A DNA stretch of 53,808 nt from Streptomyces sp. man185 (GCA_002551355.1 NTHE01000055.1:1-53808), one strand, 5' to 3'; positions 34,072 to 42,819 are shown, counted from the stretch's first letter. Notes: generated by a model from the letters alone, not told the origin. Translations and numbers: made by a program.

Positions 34072-35028
34072 ATGCCCGCAAAGGGTAAGCACCGTCGTCC
34101 CAAGTCCGGCCCGATCTCCCGCGGCGTCCTCGCCGCAGGCACCGGCGGCGCCGCACTCGCCCTCCCGCTCATCGGCGCCACCGCCGCGAGCGCCGCGGAC
34201 CAGGCCGCCCCGGCCGCGAAGCCGGCCGCCGCCTCGGTCGCCGCCGCGCACACCGCTCCGGCCGCCGCACCCGCCGCGTCGAAGGCCGCCCCGAAGACGT
34301 ACGCCGTCGTCTCCGGCGACTACCTGTCGAAGATCGCCGCCGAGCACCAGCTCAAGGGCGGGTGGGAGAAGCTCTACCAGGACAACCGCTCCACTGTCGG
34401 CGACGACCCCGGCCTGATCCACCCGGGCATGAAGCTGACCCTCGGCGCCAAGGGCTCCGCCCCGGCCGAGAAGTCCGCGGCCTCCAAGGCCGCCCCGAAG
34501 AAGGCCGAACCGGCCCCGAAGGCCGCGCCGAAGGAAGCCCCGAAGGGCGACACGATCTCCGCCGACGACTCCGAGGACTCCGGCAACTCGGCGCAGACGG
34601 GCTCCTCCGAGGCCACCGGATCCGGCTGGTCCGCCCCGCTGGCCAACGCCAACGTCACCACCCAGTACCGCGCTTCCGGCGCCAGCTGGTCCAGCGGCTA
34701 CCACACCGGCTCGGACTTCCAGGCCGCCTCCGGCACCCCCGTCCTCGCCATCGGCCCGGGCACCGTGGTCTCGGCCGGGAACAGCGGCTCGTACGGCAAC
34801 GAGGTCGTCATCCAGCACGAGGACGGCATGTACTCCCAGTACGCCCACCAGTCCTCGCTGAACGTCTCGGTCGGCCAGACCGTCACCGGCGGCCAGCAGA
34901 TCGGCCTCTCCGGCTCCACCGGCAACTCCACCGGCCCGCACCTGCACTTCGAGGTCCGCACCGGCCCGAGCTACGGCTCGGACGTCGACCCGGTCGCGTA
35001 CCTCCGTCAGCACGGCGTATCCGTCTGA
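34072..35028 (+). CDS. Secreted LysM domain M23 family metallopeptidase
   Basis: 318 residues. A basic N-terminus and hydrophobic stretch ending TAASAAD form a signal peptide, followed by an Ala/Pro-rich linker, a LysM domain (YAVVSGDYLSKIAAEHQL to HPGMKLTLG) that binds peptidoglycan, an Ala/Lys/Pro linker, and an M23 peptidase domain with zinc residues in YHTGSDF (H, D) and GPHLHFEVR (H). It cuts peptidoglycan cross-links outside the cell, probably during growth or spore germination. The riboswitch ties it to cyclic di-AMP. A terminator follows. Confidence 0.93.
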   Translation: MPAKGKHRRPKSGPISRGVLAAGTGGAALALPLIGATAASAADQAAPAAKPAAASVAAAHTAPAAAPAASKAAPKTYAVVSGDYLSKIAAEHQLKGGWEKLYQDNRSTVGDDPGLIHPGMKLTLGAKGSAPAEKSAASKAAPKKAEPAPKAAPKEAPKGDTISADDSEDSGNSAQTGSSEATGSGWSAPLANANVTTQYRASGASWSSGYHTGSDFQAASGTPVLAIGPGTVVSAGNSGSYGNEVVIQHEDGMYSQYAHQSSLNVSVGQTVTGGQQIGLSGSTGNSTGPHLHFEVRTGPSYGSDVDPVAYLRQHGVSV

Positions 35029-35050
35029 CCGAGCACGACCAGAAGTATCC

Positions 35051-35082
35051 GAGGGGCGGTGCGCGGCGGCGCACCGCCCCTC
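35051..35082 (+). terminator. Intrinsic terminator after the M23 peptidase gene
   Basis: A perfect 14-base stem (35051-35064 and 35069-35082) with a 4-base loop is followed by a T-rich tract (TCTTTATT), a classic rho-independent terminator. Confidence 0.88.
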
Positions 35083-35183
35083 TCTTTATTCCGGCTTTAC
35101 CAAAAACTGACCGGGTGGTCTATCTCACCACCCGTCAACCCCGTATTACGGTCGCGTAGGTCACATCGAACGATGCAGGATAC

Positions 35184-36017
35184 GTGGTTGTGGCAGACGA
35201 TTCGAGAAACAACCAGCAGCACATCATCGGGTCGTACGCGGCGATTGGCGACAGTTTCACCGAGGGCGTCGGCGACCCCGGCCCCGACGGGACCTATCTC
35301 GGCTGGGCGGACCGCTTCGCGGTGCTCCTCGCCGACCGGCTCCCGGCCCCCGACGGGGCGACCGGCCCCGAGGACTCCCCGCACGGGGACTTCCGCTACG
35401 CCAATCTCGCCGTACGAGGTCGTCTCCTCGACCAGATCGTCGAGGAGCAGATCCCGCGCGCCAAGGAACTGGCCCCCGACCTGGTCAGCTTCTGCGCGGG
35501 CGGCAACGACATCATCCGGCCCGGTACCGACCCCGACGATCTCGCCGAGCGCTTCGAGCGGGCCGTCGCCGACCTGAGCAACGCCGTCGGCACGGTCATG
35601 GTCACCACCGGCTTCGACACCCGGGGCGTTCCTGTGCTGCGCCACATGCGCGGCAAGATCGCCACGTACAACGTCCATCTGCGGGCCATCGCCGACCGCT
35701 ACCGGTGCCCCGTGCTGGACCTGTGGTCGCTGCGGTCCGTCCAGGACCGGCGCGCGTGGGACGCCGACCGGCTGCACCTGTCGCCCGAGGGCCACACCCG
35801 GGTCGCGCTGCGCGCCGCCCAGGTCCTCGGCCACGACCTGCCCGCCGACCCGGACCAGCCCTGGCCGCCGCAGGCCCTGCGCCGCCCCTTCGACGAGCGG
35901 CGCGACAACATCCAATGGGCCCGCGAATACCTGGTGCCGTGGATCGGCCGGCGGCTGCGCGGCGAGTCCTCCGGCGACCACGTCGCGGCGAAGCGCCCGG
36001 ACCTGCTGCCGCTTTAG
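35184..36017 (+). CDS. SGNH/GDSL hydrolase family protein
   Basis: 277 residues. The block I motif AIGDSFTEG holds the catalytic Ser, block III has CAGGND, and block V DRLHLSPEGH supplies Asp and His. It is an esterase or lipase of unknown substrate, with no clear signal peptide. GTG codons at 35184 and 35190 are both possible; an AGGA at 35177-35180 suits 35190 slightly better. Convergent with the radical SAM gene downstream, with only 8 bases between them. Confidence 0.87.
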   Translation: MVVADDSRNNQQHIIGSYAAIGDSFTEGVGDPGPDGTYLGWADRFAVLLADRLPAPDGATGPEDSPHGDFRYANLAVRGRLLDQIVEEQIPRAKELAPDLVSFCAGGNDIIRPGTDPDDLAERFERAVADLSNAVGTVMVTTGFDTRGVPVLRHMRGKIATYNVHLRAIADRYRCPVLDLWSLRSVQDRRAWDADRLHLSPEGHTRVALRAAQVLGHDLPADPDQPWPPQALRRPFDERRDNIQWAREYLVPWIGRRLRGESSGDHVAAKRPDLLPL

Positions 36018-36025
36018 CAGGCCGC

Positions 36026-36943
36026 TCAGGGCTCCAGCATCGGAAGCGCACGCCGGGACGGGTTCGGCACGACGAGCCCGTCCGGCGGCGTGCCCGTGCC
36101 GTACCCGGCCGGTATCCGCTCCAGGACACCGCCCGCGAACACGTCGTACAGCGGCAGCGACTCCAGATGCACATAGCCGATGTGGCAGTCGCACACGGCG
36201 AGCGGACAGGCCCGCGGGCCGAGCGCCCGGCGGTAGCTGCCGTCGTAGAGATTGCCCAGCTCCGCCTGGACGAAGTGACAGCGCCGCACCGTGCCGTCCC
36301 CGTCGACCGAGATCACCGACTCGCCCGTCCGGCAGGGCAGCCCTGCCGAGCGGTGGGGGTCACGGCTGTAGGGGAACAGCGGATCCAGCTCCGTCCACCG
36401 CGCCGCCTCCTCGTCGGTGTACGTGTGCCCCTCGGCGGCGTTCACCCAGAGATAGACCTCGCCCGGCAGCGCCGCCCGCAGCCGCCGCGCCTCGTCGAGG
36501 TGCTCGTCGAACCCCACCACGCCCACGCTGTAGCGGATCCCCTTCGCGGACAGCTCCCGGCACTTGCCCAGGAACCGCTCGTACGGAGTCTGCCCCGGGT
36601 GGTACGTGCACCAGAGCGCGATCCGCTCCGGATCGGCGTCGGCCAGCCAGTCGGTGCGGCCGCTCAGGTTCGTCTGGATCGCGACCCGGCCGATGTGCGG
36701 CAGCCGCGACAGCTCGGTCAGCGCCCGCCGGTACCAGGAGCGCACCAGCCCCTCGCCCCACGGCGTGAACAGCACGGACAGCCGGTCGCCGTTCTGCGCC
36801 GCGGCCCAGCCGGTGAAGCGCTCCAGCGCCTCCCGGTCCGCCGTGAGCTGCGCGTGGCTGTCCCGCCGCTTCGCGAACGGGCAGTAGGGGCAGTCGTAGT
36901 CGCAGGAGGCCAGCGGGCCCCGGTAGAGAATCGTCAGGTCCAC
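36026..36943 (-). CDS. STM4011-family radical SAM protein
   Basis: 305 residues. The radical SAM cluster motif is at residues 14-21 (C-x3-C-x2-C: C14, C18, C21). Extra Cys residues near the C-terminus (CRTGE, CHFVQ, CPLAVCDC) could hold an auxiliary Fe-S cluster, as in peptide-modifying enzymes. The family is conserved next to STM4012-STM4015 relatives but its reaction is unknown. GTG 36943 starts VDLTILYRGP. It is the last gene of the cassette, 7 bases after the STM4012-like gene. Confidence 0.85.
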   Translation of the reverse strand: MDLTILYRGPLASCDYDCPYCPFAKRRDSHAQLTADREALERFTGWAAAQNGDRLSVLFTPWGEGLVRSWYRRALTELSRLPHIGRVAIQTNLSGRTDWLADADPERIALWCTYHPGQTPYERFLGKCRELSAKGIRYSVGVVGFDEHLDEARRLRAALPGEVYLWVNAAEGHTYTDEEAARWTELDPLFPYSRDPHRSAGLPCRTGESVISVDGDGTVRRCHFVQAELGNLYDGSYRRALGPRACPLAVCDCHIGYVHLESLPLYDVFAGGVLERIPAGYGTGTPPDGLVVPNPSRRALPMLEP

Positions 36944-36950
36944 GGCCCGG

Positions 36951-38312
36951 TCACTTCCGCTCGTACGCGGCCATCGCCGCCCGCACCCCGGGGGAGAACA
37001 GCGCGGGCCCCAGCGCGTCGGAGTGGGCGAGACCCGACGGTGACAGCCGCAGCAGCCCCTCCGGGGCCGACGCGTCCAGCCAGCCCCGGGCCGCGAACCC
37101 CGCCAGCTCGGCCGGGAAGTCCGCGTCCGGATCCGTACCGAACCGGGCCCGGTACTCCGCCACCGGCAGCCCCGCCGCCTGGAGCAGCGACTGCAGCAGA
37201 TGCCGCCGGCGCGCCTCGTCCGCGTCGACGTACCGGCCGACCTCGGCCCGGGAGAAGTCCTCGGTCTCGGTGAAACGGTCGATGATCGACCGGATCTCCC
37301 GCATGTCCACCGCGTAGTCGAAGGAGTAGTGCAGGGCCGACGTGTACGAACGCGCCCCGCAGCCCAGGCCGATCATGCCGTCGGTCTGGCAGGCGTAGTC
37401 CTCGGGCCCCTCCTGCTCGCGCGGGGCGTCGGTCCGCCGGAACATCCGCATCGACACCTGCTCGTAGCCGTGGGCCACCAGATGGTCCCGCCCCACCGCG
37501 TACAGCCGCAGCCGCTGCTCGTCCCATGCGGCGTCCTCCAGGGACTCGCCGAGGCGGTGCAGGCCGGTGAGCGGGCGCACGTACAGCGGATACAGATACA
37601 GCTCCTCCGGCCGCCAGGCCAGCGCCGCGTCCAGCGAGGCGAGCCAACTGCGCTCGGTCTGCCCGTCGATGCCGTAGATCAGGTCGATGTTGAGCACCGG
37701 GATCCGGGCCTCGCGGATCCGGCCGAGCGCCGCTTCCACGTCGGCACGGCGCTGCGGACGGACGGCCGCCCGGGCCTCCTCGTCGACGAAGCTCTGCACG
37801 CCGATGCTGATCCTGGTCGTGCCCCGGTCGGCCAGCACCGCCAGCCGGTCCGCCGTCGCCGTGGAGGGCGAGGTCTCCACGGACAGCGGGACCGACCGCA
37901 GGTCGGCGCCCATCCGCTTCTCCGCTATGTCGCAGAGCCGCTCCAGCTCGCCCGCGGTCAGGAACGTCGGCGTCCCGCCGCCGAACGCCGCCGCCGCGAA
38001 CCGCACCGGCTCCGCGTCGCCCAGCGCCTCCCGCACGGCTCCTGCCTGCCGCTCCAGCGCGTCCAGATAGCGCGTCGCCAGCTCCTCGGGCGCGCCGGTC
38101 CGGGTGAAGAGGTTGCAGAAGCCGCAGCGGACCTCGCAGAACGGTATGTGGAGATAGAGGGAGAGCGCGTCCTTCGGCTCCGCCGCCCACAGTGAGCGCA
38201 GGGCCGGGCGGTCCTCCAGCGGCCGGTAGGCCGTCTTGTGCGGATAGGCGTAGACGTAACTCTCGTACGGCCGGACGGCGGGCAGCGCGGGAGGGCTGGT
38301 GGTGAGCGTCAT
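36951..38312 (-). CDS. STM4012-family radical SAM protein (HemN/HemW-like)
   Basis: 453 residues. The cluster motif C59-x3-C63-x2-C66 lies in HIPFCEVRCGFCN, as in HemN/HemW coproporphyrinogen oxidase-like enzymes. The GGGTPTFLT and STATADRLAVLADRG segments fit the SAM-binding core. Despite the HemN-like fold it is a separate family whose reaction is unknown. ATG 38312 overlaps the previous gene by 4 bases. Confidence 0.87.
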   Translation of the reverse strand: MTLTTSPPALPAVRPYESYVYAYPHKTAYRPLEDRPALRSLWAAEPKDALSLYLHIPFCEVRCGFCNLFTRTGAPEELATRYLDALERQAGAVREALGDAEPVRFAAAAFGGGTPTFLTAGELERLCDIAEKRMGADLRSVPLSVETSPSTATADRLAVLADRGTTRISIGVQSFVDEEARAAVRPQRRADVEAALGRIREARIPVLNIDLIYGIDGQTERSWLASLDAALAWRPEELYLYPLYVRPLTGLHRLGESLEDAAWDEQRLRLYAVGRDHLVAHGYEQVSMRMFRRTDAPREQEGPEDYACQTDGMIGLGCGARSYTSALHYSFDYAVDMREIRSIIDRFTETEDFSRAEVGRYVDADEARRRHLLQSLLQAAGLPVAEYRARFGTDPDADFPAELAGFAARGWLDASAPEGLLRLSPSGLAHSDALGPALFSPGVRAAMAAYERK

Positions 38313-39220
38313 CGGGCGGCCCCCGGTTCGAGCGGTGCGGGCGGGTCGAGGAAGAAATGGGCGTACGGGACGGTCCAGACGGCCGGGTGACCGAGCCGGT
38401 GACCGGTGTAGCCGTCGTCGCCGTAGGCGGTGCCGTGGTCGGAGCAGACGATGGCGAAGCACCGGCGGCGGCTGCTCGCGGCGGCGAAGAGCCGGCCGAT
38501 GTGCCGGTCCACGTACTCCAGGGCCGCCGCGTGCGAGGCCCGGGAGTCGCCGGCCTCGCGGGTCGCCCCGGGGAGATGGAACCAGTTCGGCTGATGCAGG
38601 GCGGACACGTTGACGAAGAGGAACAGCCGCTGCTCCTGGGGGAGCGCCGCGACGACCTCCTCCGCCCTGGCCACCTGCTCCTCGAACGAGGTGGGGGAGG
38701 CGACGCCGAAGCCGGGCTCCCAGTGGCTCTCCTGGAACATCCCGGGCAGCACCGAACCGAGCGCCCCCTGACGGTTGAAGAAGCCGACCCCGCCGACGCA
38801 CACCGTGCGGTAGCCCTCGTCGGCCAGCCCCGACACCAGATCCGGGGTGTCGAACACGAACGTGCCGTCCGCCGTCGTCTCACTGCCCGCGAACCGCGCC
38901 GCGAACAGCCGGGGATGCGGCCCCGGAGAGGCGGGCGTCGGCAGAAACCCGGCGAACATCGCCTGGTGCGAGGCGTAGGTGAAGCTGCCCGGAGCGTGCC
39001 GCTCCTCCCAGCCGCCGCCGGGCAGATGCCGGGCGAGGTGGGGGATGCGCCCGGCGGCCGCCAGCTCGACGGCGACATCGTGACGCAGGGTGTCCAGGGT
39101 GACCAGCAGCAGATCGTGGCTTCCCACGACCTCGCCCATGTCGGGCCTGCCGGGACTGTCGGGCCCGGCGGGTCCGGGAGACCCGGGGGAGGCGGCGGGG
39201 TCAGGAAGCGGTGATGGCAC
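38309..39220 (-). CDS. STM4013/SEN3800-family alkaline phosphatase superfamily hydrolase
   Basis: 303 residues. LLLVTLDTLRHDVA carries the metal-binding Asp and the Thr nucleophile typical of the alkaline phosphatase/sulfatase superfamily, and CSDHGTAYGDDG supplies further metal ligands. It could act on a phosphate or sulfate ester. GTG 39220 has AAGGA six bases upstream; ATG near 39139 (MGEVVGSHDLL) is an alternative. It overlaps the ATP-grasp gene by 20 bases. No signal peptide is seen, so it is probably cytoplasmic. Confidence 0.84.
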   Translation of the reverse strand: MPSPLPDPAASPGSPGPAGPDSPGRPDMGEVVGSHDLLLVTLDTLRHDVAVELAAAGRIPHLARHLPGGGWEERHAPGSFTYASHQAMFAGFLPTPASPGPHPRLFAARFAGSETTADGTFVFDTPDLVSGLADEGYRTVCVGGVGFFNRQGALGSVLPGMFQESHWEPGFGVASPTSFEEQVARAEEVVAALPQEQRLFLFVNVSALHQPNWFHLPGATREAGDSRASHAAALEYVDRHIGRLFAAASSRRRCFAIVCSDHGTAYGDDGYTGHRLGHPAVWTVPYAHFFLDPPAPLEPGAAR

Positions 39221-40358
39221 GGTGGTTCCTTGCTCGGTCCAGTACGGCGGCGACCTGCGCCGCATAAGTGTCCAGGCCCTCGGCGCCGCTGCCCGGCAGA
39301 CCGGTCAGTCCGGGCAGCAGATCGCCGAAGGCGTTGACCTCGCCGACGGCGAAGCGCCGCCAGCCGGCCGTGGGCAGGAGGTCGACGCCCACGCAGGGCG
39401 TCCCGGGGAAGCAGGCTGCCGCCCGCTCGCACATCGCCAGCGCCTCGCGCCAGCAGCCGCCCGCCGCCGCCACGGCGCGCCGGACCTCGTCGAGGTCACC
39501 GCGCGCGCCGCCGAGATGCAGATTGGTCATGGGGCTCAGGCTCGTCCGCACCACGGCGTGCGTCGCCCGGCCGCCGACCACCACGATCCGCAGATCCGCG
39601 GCCCGCCCCCGCTGGGATGCCTTCGGCAGCCAGCGCTCGATGTGGAGCCCGTCCGGGGCCAGCGCGTCCACGACCGCGCCGACCTCCGCCTCCGAGGTGT
39701 AGCGCCGGACCCGCAGCGAGTTGAACAGCCGCCCCGACGCGTCCCGTTCCACCGAGGTGCTCGCCCGCACCCGGCCGGGGCCCGCCGTCTCCACCGCCAG
39801 CACCCCGGAGGCGGAGGAGCCGTGCGCGAGCTTCACGAACGCCCGGGGCATCCGGTGCTCGCGCAGCGACTCCCGTACGTCCGACCAGCCGCGCACCGGG
39901 GCCGCCCCCGGTCCGGACGTCGGCGAAGGCGGCACGGGGACGCCCGCGCGGTCGAGGAGCCCGTGGCACAGCCGCTTGTCGAAGAGCACGGCGATGTCGG
40001 CGGGGGAGCCCAGCACCTCGGCGCCCGCCGTGGACGCCGCGCTCGCCACCGCCTCCACCGCCGCGGTGAAGTGCGCGTACCACCGGGCCGAACCCTCCAC
40101 CCGGGTCGGGTCGTCGACCCCGCGCAGCAGCCGCTCCACCTCGGCGTCCTCGCCGGGCGAATCGATCCGTACGCTCTCGCCGGGATGGAACGCCGCCTCG
40201 CCGCGCAGCACCTGGAGCCAGGACACGACCCGTACCGGCGGCAGGCCGGCAGCCCGTACGGCCTCCTCGAAGAAGGCGACCCGGCGGTTGTCCGGATTGC
40301 CGACGACCACGAAGCGCGGCGCCGGGCCGCCCCCGGCGCTACTCGCTGACCGCGACAT
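39201..40358 (-). CDS. STM4014-family ATP-grasp protein
   Basis: 385 residues. ATP-grasp features: DKRLCHGLLDRAGVPVP, AFVKLAHGSSASGV (Lys and Gly-rich loop), HIERWLPK, DLRIVVVGG and a metal-binding end GVDLLP with VGEVNAFGDLLPG. Such enzymes join an acyl group to an amine through an acyl-phosphate, for example adding amino acids to peptide tails. ATG 40358 overlaps the LRR gene by 20 bases. The substrate is unknown, but neighbours suggest a protein or peptide. Confidence 0.84.
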   Translation of the reverse strand: MSRSASSAGGGPAPRFVVVGNPDNRRVAFFEEAVRAAGLPPVRVVSWLQVLRGEAAFHPGESVRIDSPGEDAEVERLLRGVDDPTRVEGSARWYAHFTAAVEAVASAASTAGAEVLGSPADIAVLFDKRLCHGLLDRAGVPVPPSPTSGPGAAPVRGWSDVRESLREHRMPRAFVKLAHGSSASGVLAVETAGPGRVRASTSVERDASGRLFNSLRVRRYTSEAEVGAVVDALAPDGLHIERWLPKASQRGRAADLRIVVVGGRATHAVVRTSLSPMTNLHLGGARGDLDEVRRAVAAAGGCWREALAMCERAAACFPGTPCVGVDLLPTAGWRRFAVGEVNAFGDLLPGLTGLPGSGAEGLDTYAAQVAAVLDRARNHRAITAS

Positions 40359-41289
40359 AGCGTTCCGGTTCGTCGTCCGGGTCCCCGTAGTCCTCCTCGG
40401 CCTCGCCGGCCTCGACGACGGCCGGGGCGCACGCGGTCCTGATGCGGTCCAGCACCGGGTCGCTGAGGAAGTGGTGGCGCAGGTCGAGCGTGGACAGGTG
40501 GCTCAGGGGCTGACCGTTGACCAGGGCCTCGCCGCCCGTGTCGCTCAGGGTGCCCATCGACAACGCCAGGGACTCCAACTGGGCGACGACGGGAGCCGAT
40601 CCCACCGCGGCGGCGATCTCGTCCTGGATCTCACTGTTCTGCAGCCCCAGGTGGCGCAGCCGGGGGAACACGCCGCCCGACAGGACCGGCCGGATGTCGT
40701 CGACCGTGGCGTCGCCCCCGTACCAGGAACTGCCGAACCACAGATCCAGCCGCTCCAGCGCGGGCAGTTCGCTCGCGGCGACGGCCCGCACCAGCTCGCC
40801 GGGCAGACCGCCGGACTCGAAACGCAGCGTCTTCAGCGCCGCGTGGCGCAGCGGACGCAGTCCGAGCCCCGCCTGACCGCAGCCGCGCACGCCGAACTCC
40901 TCCAGCGACGGCAGCGCTTCGAGCACCGGGGTGACATCGCACATCCTCAGCCAGGACACCTCGCACTCCTCGCCCACCACATCGGCGAGGAAGAGCGCGC
41001 GCAGCGCCGGGAAGCGGTCGGCGTGGGCGACGATCAGCTCCATCACCGGGGCGAAGGGCGTGTACTCGTCCTTCCACCAGGGGCCGATGACGAGCGCCCG
41101 GACCCGGGTCGTGTCCACCGTCTCCAGGAACTGCTCCCAGAGAACGGCGAAGCCGGCTTTCTCGTCGTACTCGCACACCAGCCGCCAGGCGACGGCGTCG
41201 GCGGCGGGCAGGGCGCCGGACGACGGCTCCGGGGTGTGGACCGGCAGTCCGTGGAAGCGGTCGAGATGCTCAATGCCGAGATACGTCAT
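40339..41289 (-). CDS. STM4015-family leucine-rich repeat protein, copy 1
   Basis: 316 residues. The start MTYLGIEHLDRFHGLPV is followed by repeats of the leucine-rich type (ALPSLEEFGVRG, ELPALERLDLWFG, VFPRLRHLGLQNSEIQ, HLSTLDLRHHFLSD). The last 30 residues are acidic and disordered and end RYVAVSE. The paralog immediately upstream ends RYTAVSE. No membrane or signal segment. It is probably the protein the cassette recognises or modifies (inference). Confidence 0.86.
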   Translation of the reverse strand: MTYLGIEHLDRFHGLPVHTPEPSSGALPAADAVAWRLVCEYDEKAGFAVLWEQFLETVDTTRVRALVIGPWWKDEYTPFAPVMELIVAHADRFPALRALFLADVVGEECEVSWLRMCDVTPVLEALPSLEEFGVRGCGQAGLGLRPLRHAALKTLRFESGGLPGELVRAVAASELPALERLDLWFGSSWYGGDATVDDIRPVLSGGVFPRLRHLGLQNSEIQDEIAAAVGSAPVVAQLESLALSMGTLSDTGGEALVNGQPLSHLSTLDLRHHFLSDPVLDRIRTACAPAVVEAGEAEEDYGDPDDEPERYVAVSE

Positions 41290-41294
41290 GGCGC

Positions 41295-42257
41295 CTACTC
41301 CGATACGGCGGTGTAGCGGCCCTCGGCGCCCCGGTCGCCCCATGGCTCGCACTTCTCGGAAAGATCGACGCGCACGCCGTGCGGCTCCAGGGCGGAACGC
41401 ACCCGCTCGTCCATCGCCCCGGTGAGGAAGTGGTGGTGCAGATCGAGGAGTTCCAGATGGGTCAGCGGCTGTCCTTCGAGCAGGGCGGCCGCCCCCTCGT
41501 CGCCCAGTGTCCCGTTCGACAGGTCGAGAACCCGCAGCTGGGCCACGACCGGAGCCGAGGCGATGGCGGCGGCGATCTCGTTCTGGATCTCGCTGTTGCG
41601 CAGGCCCAGGTGGTTCAGCCGGGGGAAACGGGTGCCGGAGAGCAGCGGAGCGAGGTCGGCGACATCGGTGTTCCCCTCGTAGGCGGACACCCCGAGCCAG
41701 AGGTCCAGCCGCTCCAGCGCGGGCAGTTCGCTGTCCAGAATCCCGCGCACCACCTCGACCGGCAGCCCGCCCGCCTGGACGGTCAGCGACCGCAGCCGCT
41801 CGTGCTTCGTCGGCGGGAACACCAGATCCGTCCCGCCGCGCACCCCGAGCTCCGTCAGCGCGGGGAAGGCGGCCAGCAGCGCGGTCACGTCCGACTGCTC
41901 GATCCAGGTGATCTCGGCCTCCTCCGCCTCCAGATCACCGACGAAGACCGCCTCCAACGAGGTCAGCCGGTCGGCGGCGGCGATCACCAGGTCGATCGGC
42001 ACGGAGGACTTCTCCTCGTACGCCTCGCCCCACTGACCGATGATCAGGGCCCGGACCCGGGCCGGATCGACCGTGTCCAGGAAGAGGGCGAACTCCTCCG
42101 CCCAGGAGCGGTCCCCGTCGCCGTCGCCGCCGTACGGATCGACGGAGACGCGCCAGGCCACGGCGTCCGGGGAGGGCCGGGGGCCCTCGTCGGTCGTGTG
42201 CCGGAAGTCGACGGCCGAAAGGCCGCCGAACTCGTGCAGATGCTGCGCACCGTACAT
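41295..42257 (-). CDS. STM4015-family leucine-rich repeat protein, copy 2
   Basis: 320 residues, first gene of the cassette. It is a paralog of the next gene: both share DAVAWR near the start, SELPALERLDLW, an SEIQ-EIAAA-SAPVVAQL repeat and a C-terminal RY-x-AVSE tail. Leucine-rich repeats run from about residue 130 to 285. A charged tail follows the last repeat. ATG 42257 is preceded by AGGAG. It is divergent from the gene at 42434. Confidence 0.86.
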   Translation of the reverse strand: MYGAQHLHEFGGLSAVDFRHTTDEGPRPSPDAVAWRVSVDPYGGDGDGDRSWAEEFALFLDTVDPARVRALIIGQWGEAYEEKSSVPIDLVIAAADRLTSLEAVFVGDLEAEEAEITWIEQSDVTALLAAFPALTELGVRGGTDLVFPPTKHERLRSLTVQAGGLPVEVVRGILDSELPALERLDLWLGVSAYEGNTDVADLAPLLSGTRFPRLNHLGLRNSEIQNEIAAAIASAPVVAQLRVLDLSNGTLGDEGAAALLEGQPLTHLELLDLHHHFLTGAMDERVRSALEPHGVRVDLSEKCEPWGDRGAEGRYTAVSE

Positions 42258-42433
42258 GGCCCTGAACTCCTGATCCTGGGGACGGCTGATGTCCGCAAGG
42301 TGTATCAAGCCGCACTGACAACGCCGCGACCGGGACCCGTTCACGGCCGTCGCGACGGTCCGTTGTCAGACCCTGCCCTTAGCGTTTTTCCCGTGACCGG
42401 CACAGCGGGTGCCGCGACCGAGGGGAGACGTCT
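42258..42433. promoter_or_regulatory. Divergent promoter region of the STM4011-4015 cassette
   Basis: 176 bases between the LRR gene (minus) and the small gene at 42434 (plus). Both transcription units must start here. I saw no -35/-10 pair I would stand behind. Confidence 0.35.
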
Positions 42434-42760
42434 GTGTACCGGCAGGGCGATGTACTGATCATGGAGCTGGAGGAGTCGGCGGTGCCCGCCCCCTTCCTGG
42501 AGGCCCCGGGCGAACTGCGCGACGGGCGGGGGCGGCTGGTGCTGGCACTGGGTGAGGTCACCGGACACGCGCACGCCGTGCAGGGCCCCGGCCGGCTGAT
42601 CCGGGAAGCCGGACAGTTCGGCCCGATGCTGCTCCATCTCCCCGAGGGCGGACGGGTGGTGCACGAGGAGCACGCGGTGATCCCGCTCCCCAAGGGCTGG
42701 TTCCGCGTCGTGCGCCAGCGGGAGTACGCACCGGGCGCGGTCCGCATCGTGGCGGACTGA
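42434..42760 (+). CDS. Small conserved protein of unknown function, next to the DUF6745-like gene
   Basis: 108 residues, beta-rich and soluble. The start MYRQGDVLIMELEE and the segment LALGEVTGHAHAV, then VHEEHAVIPLPKGWFRVVRQREYAPGAVR, resemble short proteins that I remember beside DUF6745 genes in other bacteria. The conserved GHAH, HEEH and RQREY residues suggest a metal or nucleotide site. GGGGAG precedes GTG 42434. It may belong with the LRR cassette opposite. Confidence 0.65.
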   Translation: MYRQGDVLIMELEESAVPAPFLEAPGELRDGRGRLVLALGEVTGHAHAVQGPGRLIREAGQFGPMLLHLPEGGRVVHEEHAVIPLPKGWFRVVRQREYAPGAVRIVAD

Positions 42761-42819
42761 CCGCTCGCCATGCCGGAGCAAGCACAGCCAACCAGTACAG
42801 CAGGGAACGGGGACAACCG

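Noticed and set aside
42258..42433. Specific -35/-10 boxes in the divergent promoter of the LRR cassette
   Set aside because: TTGTCA occurs on both strands but without a well-spaced -10, so I list only the region.
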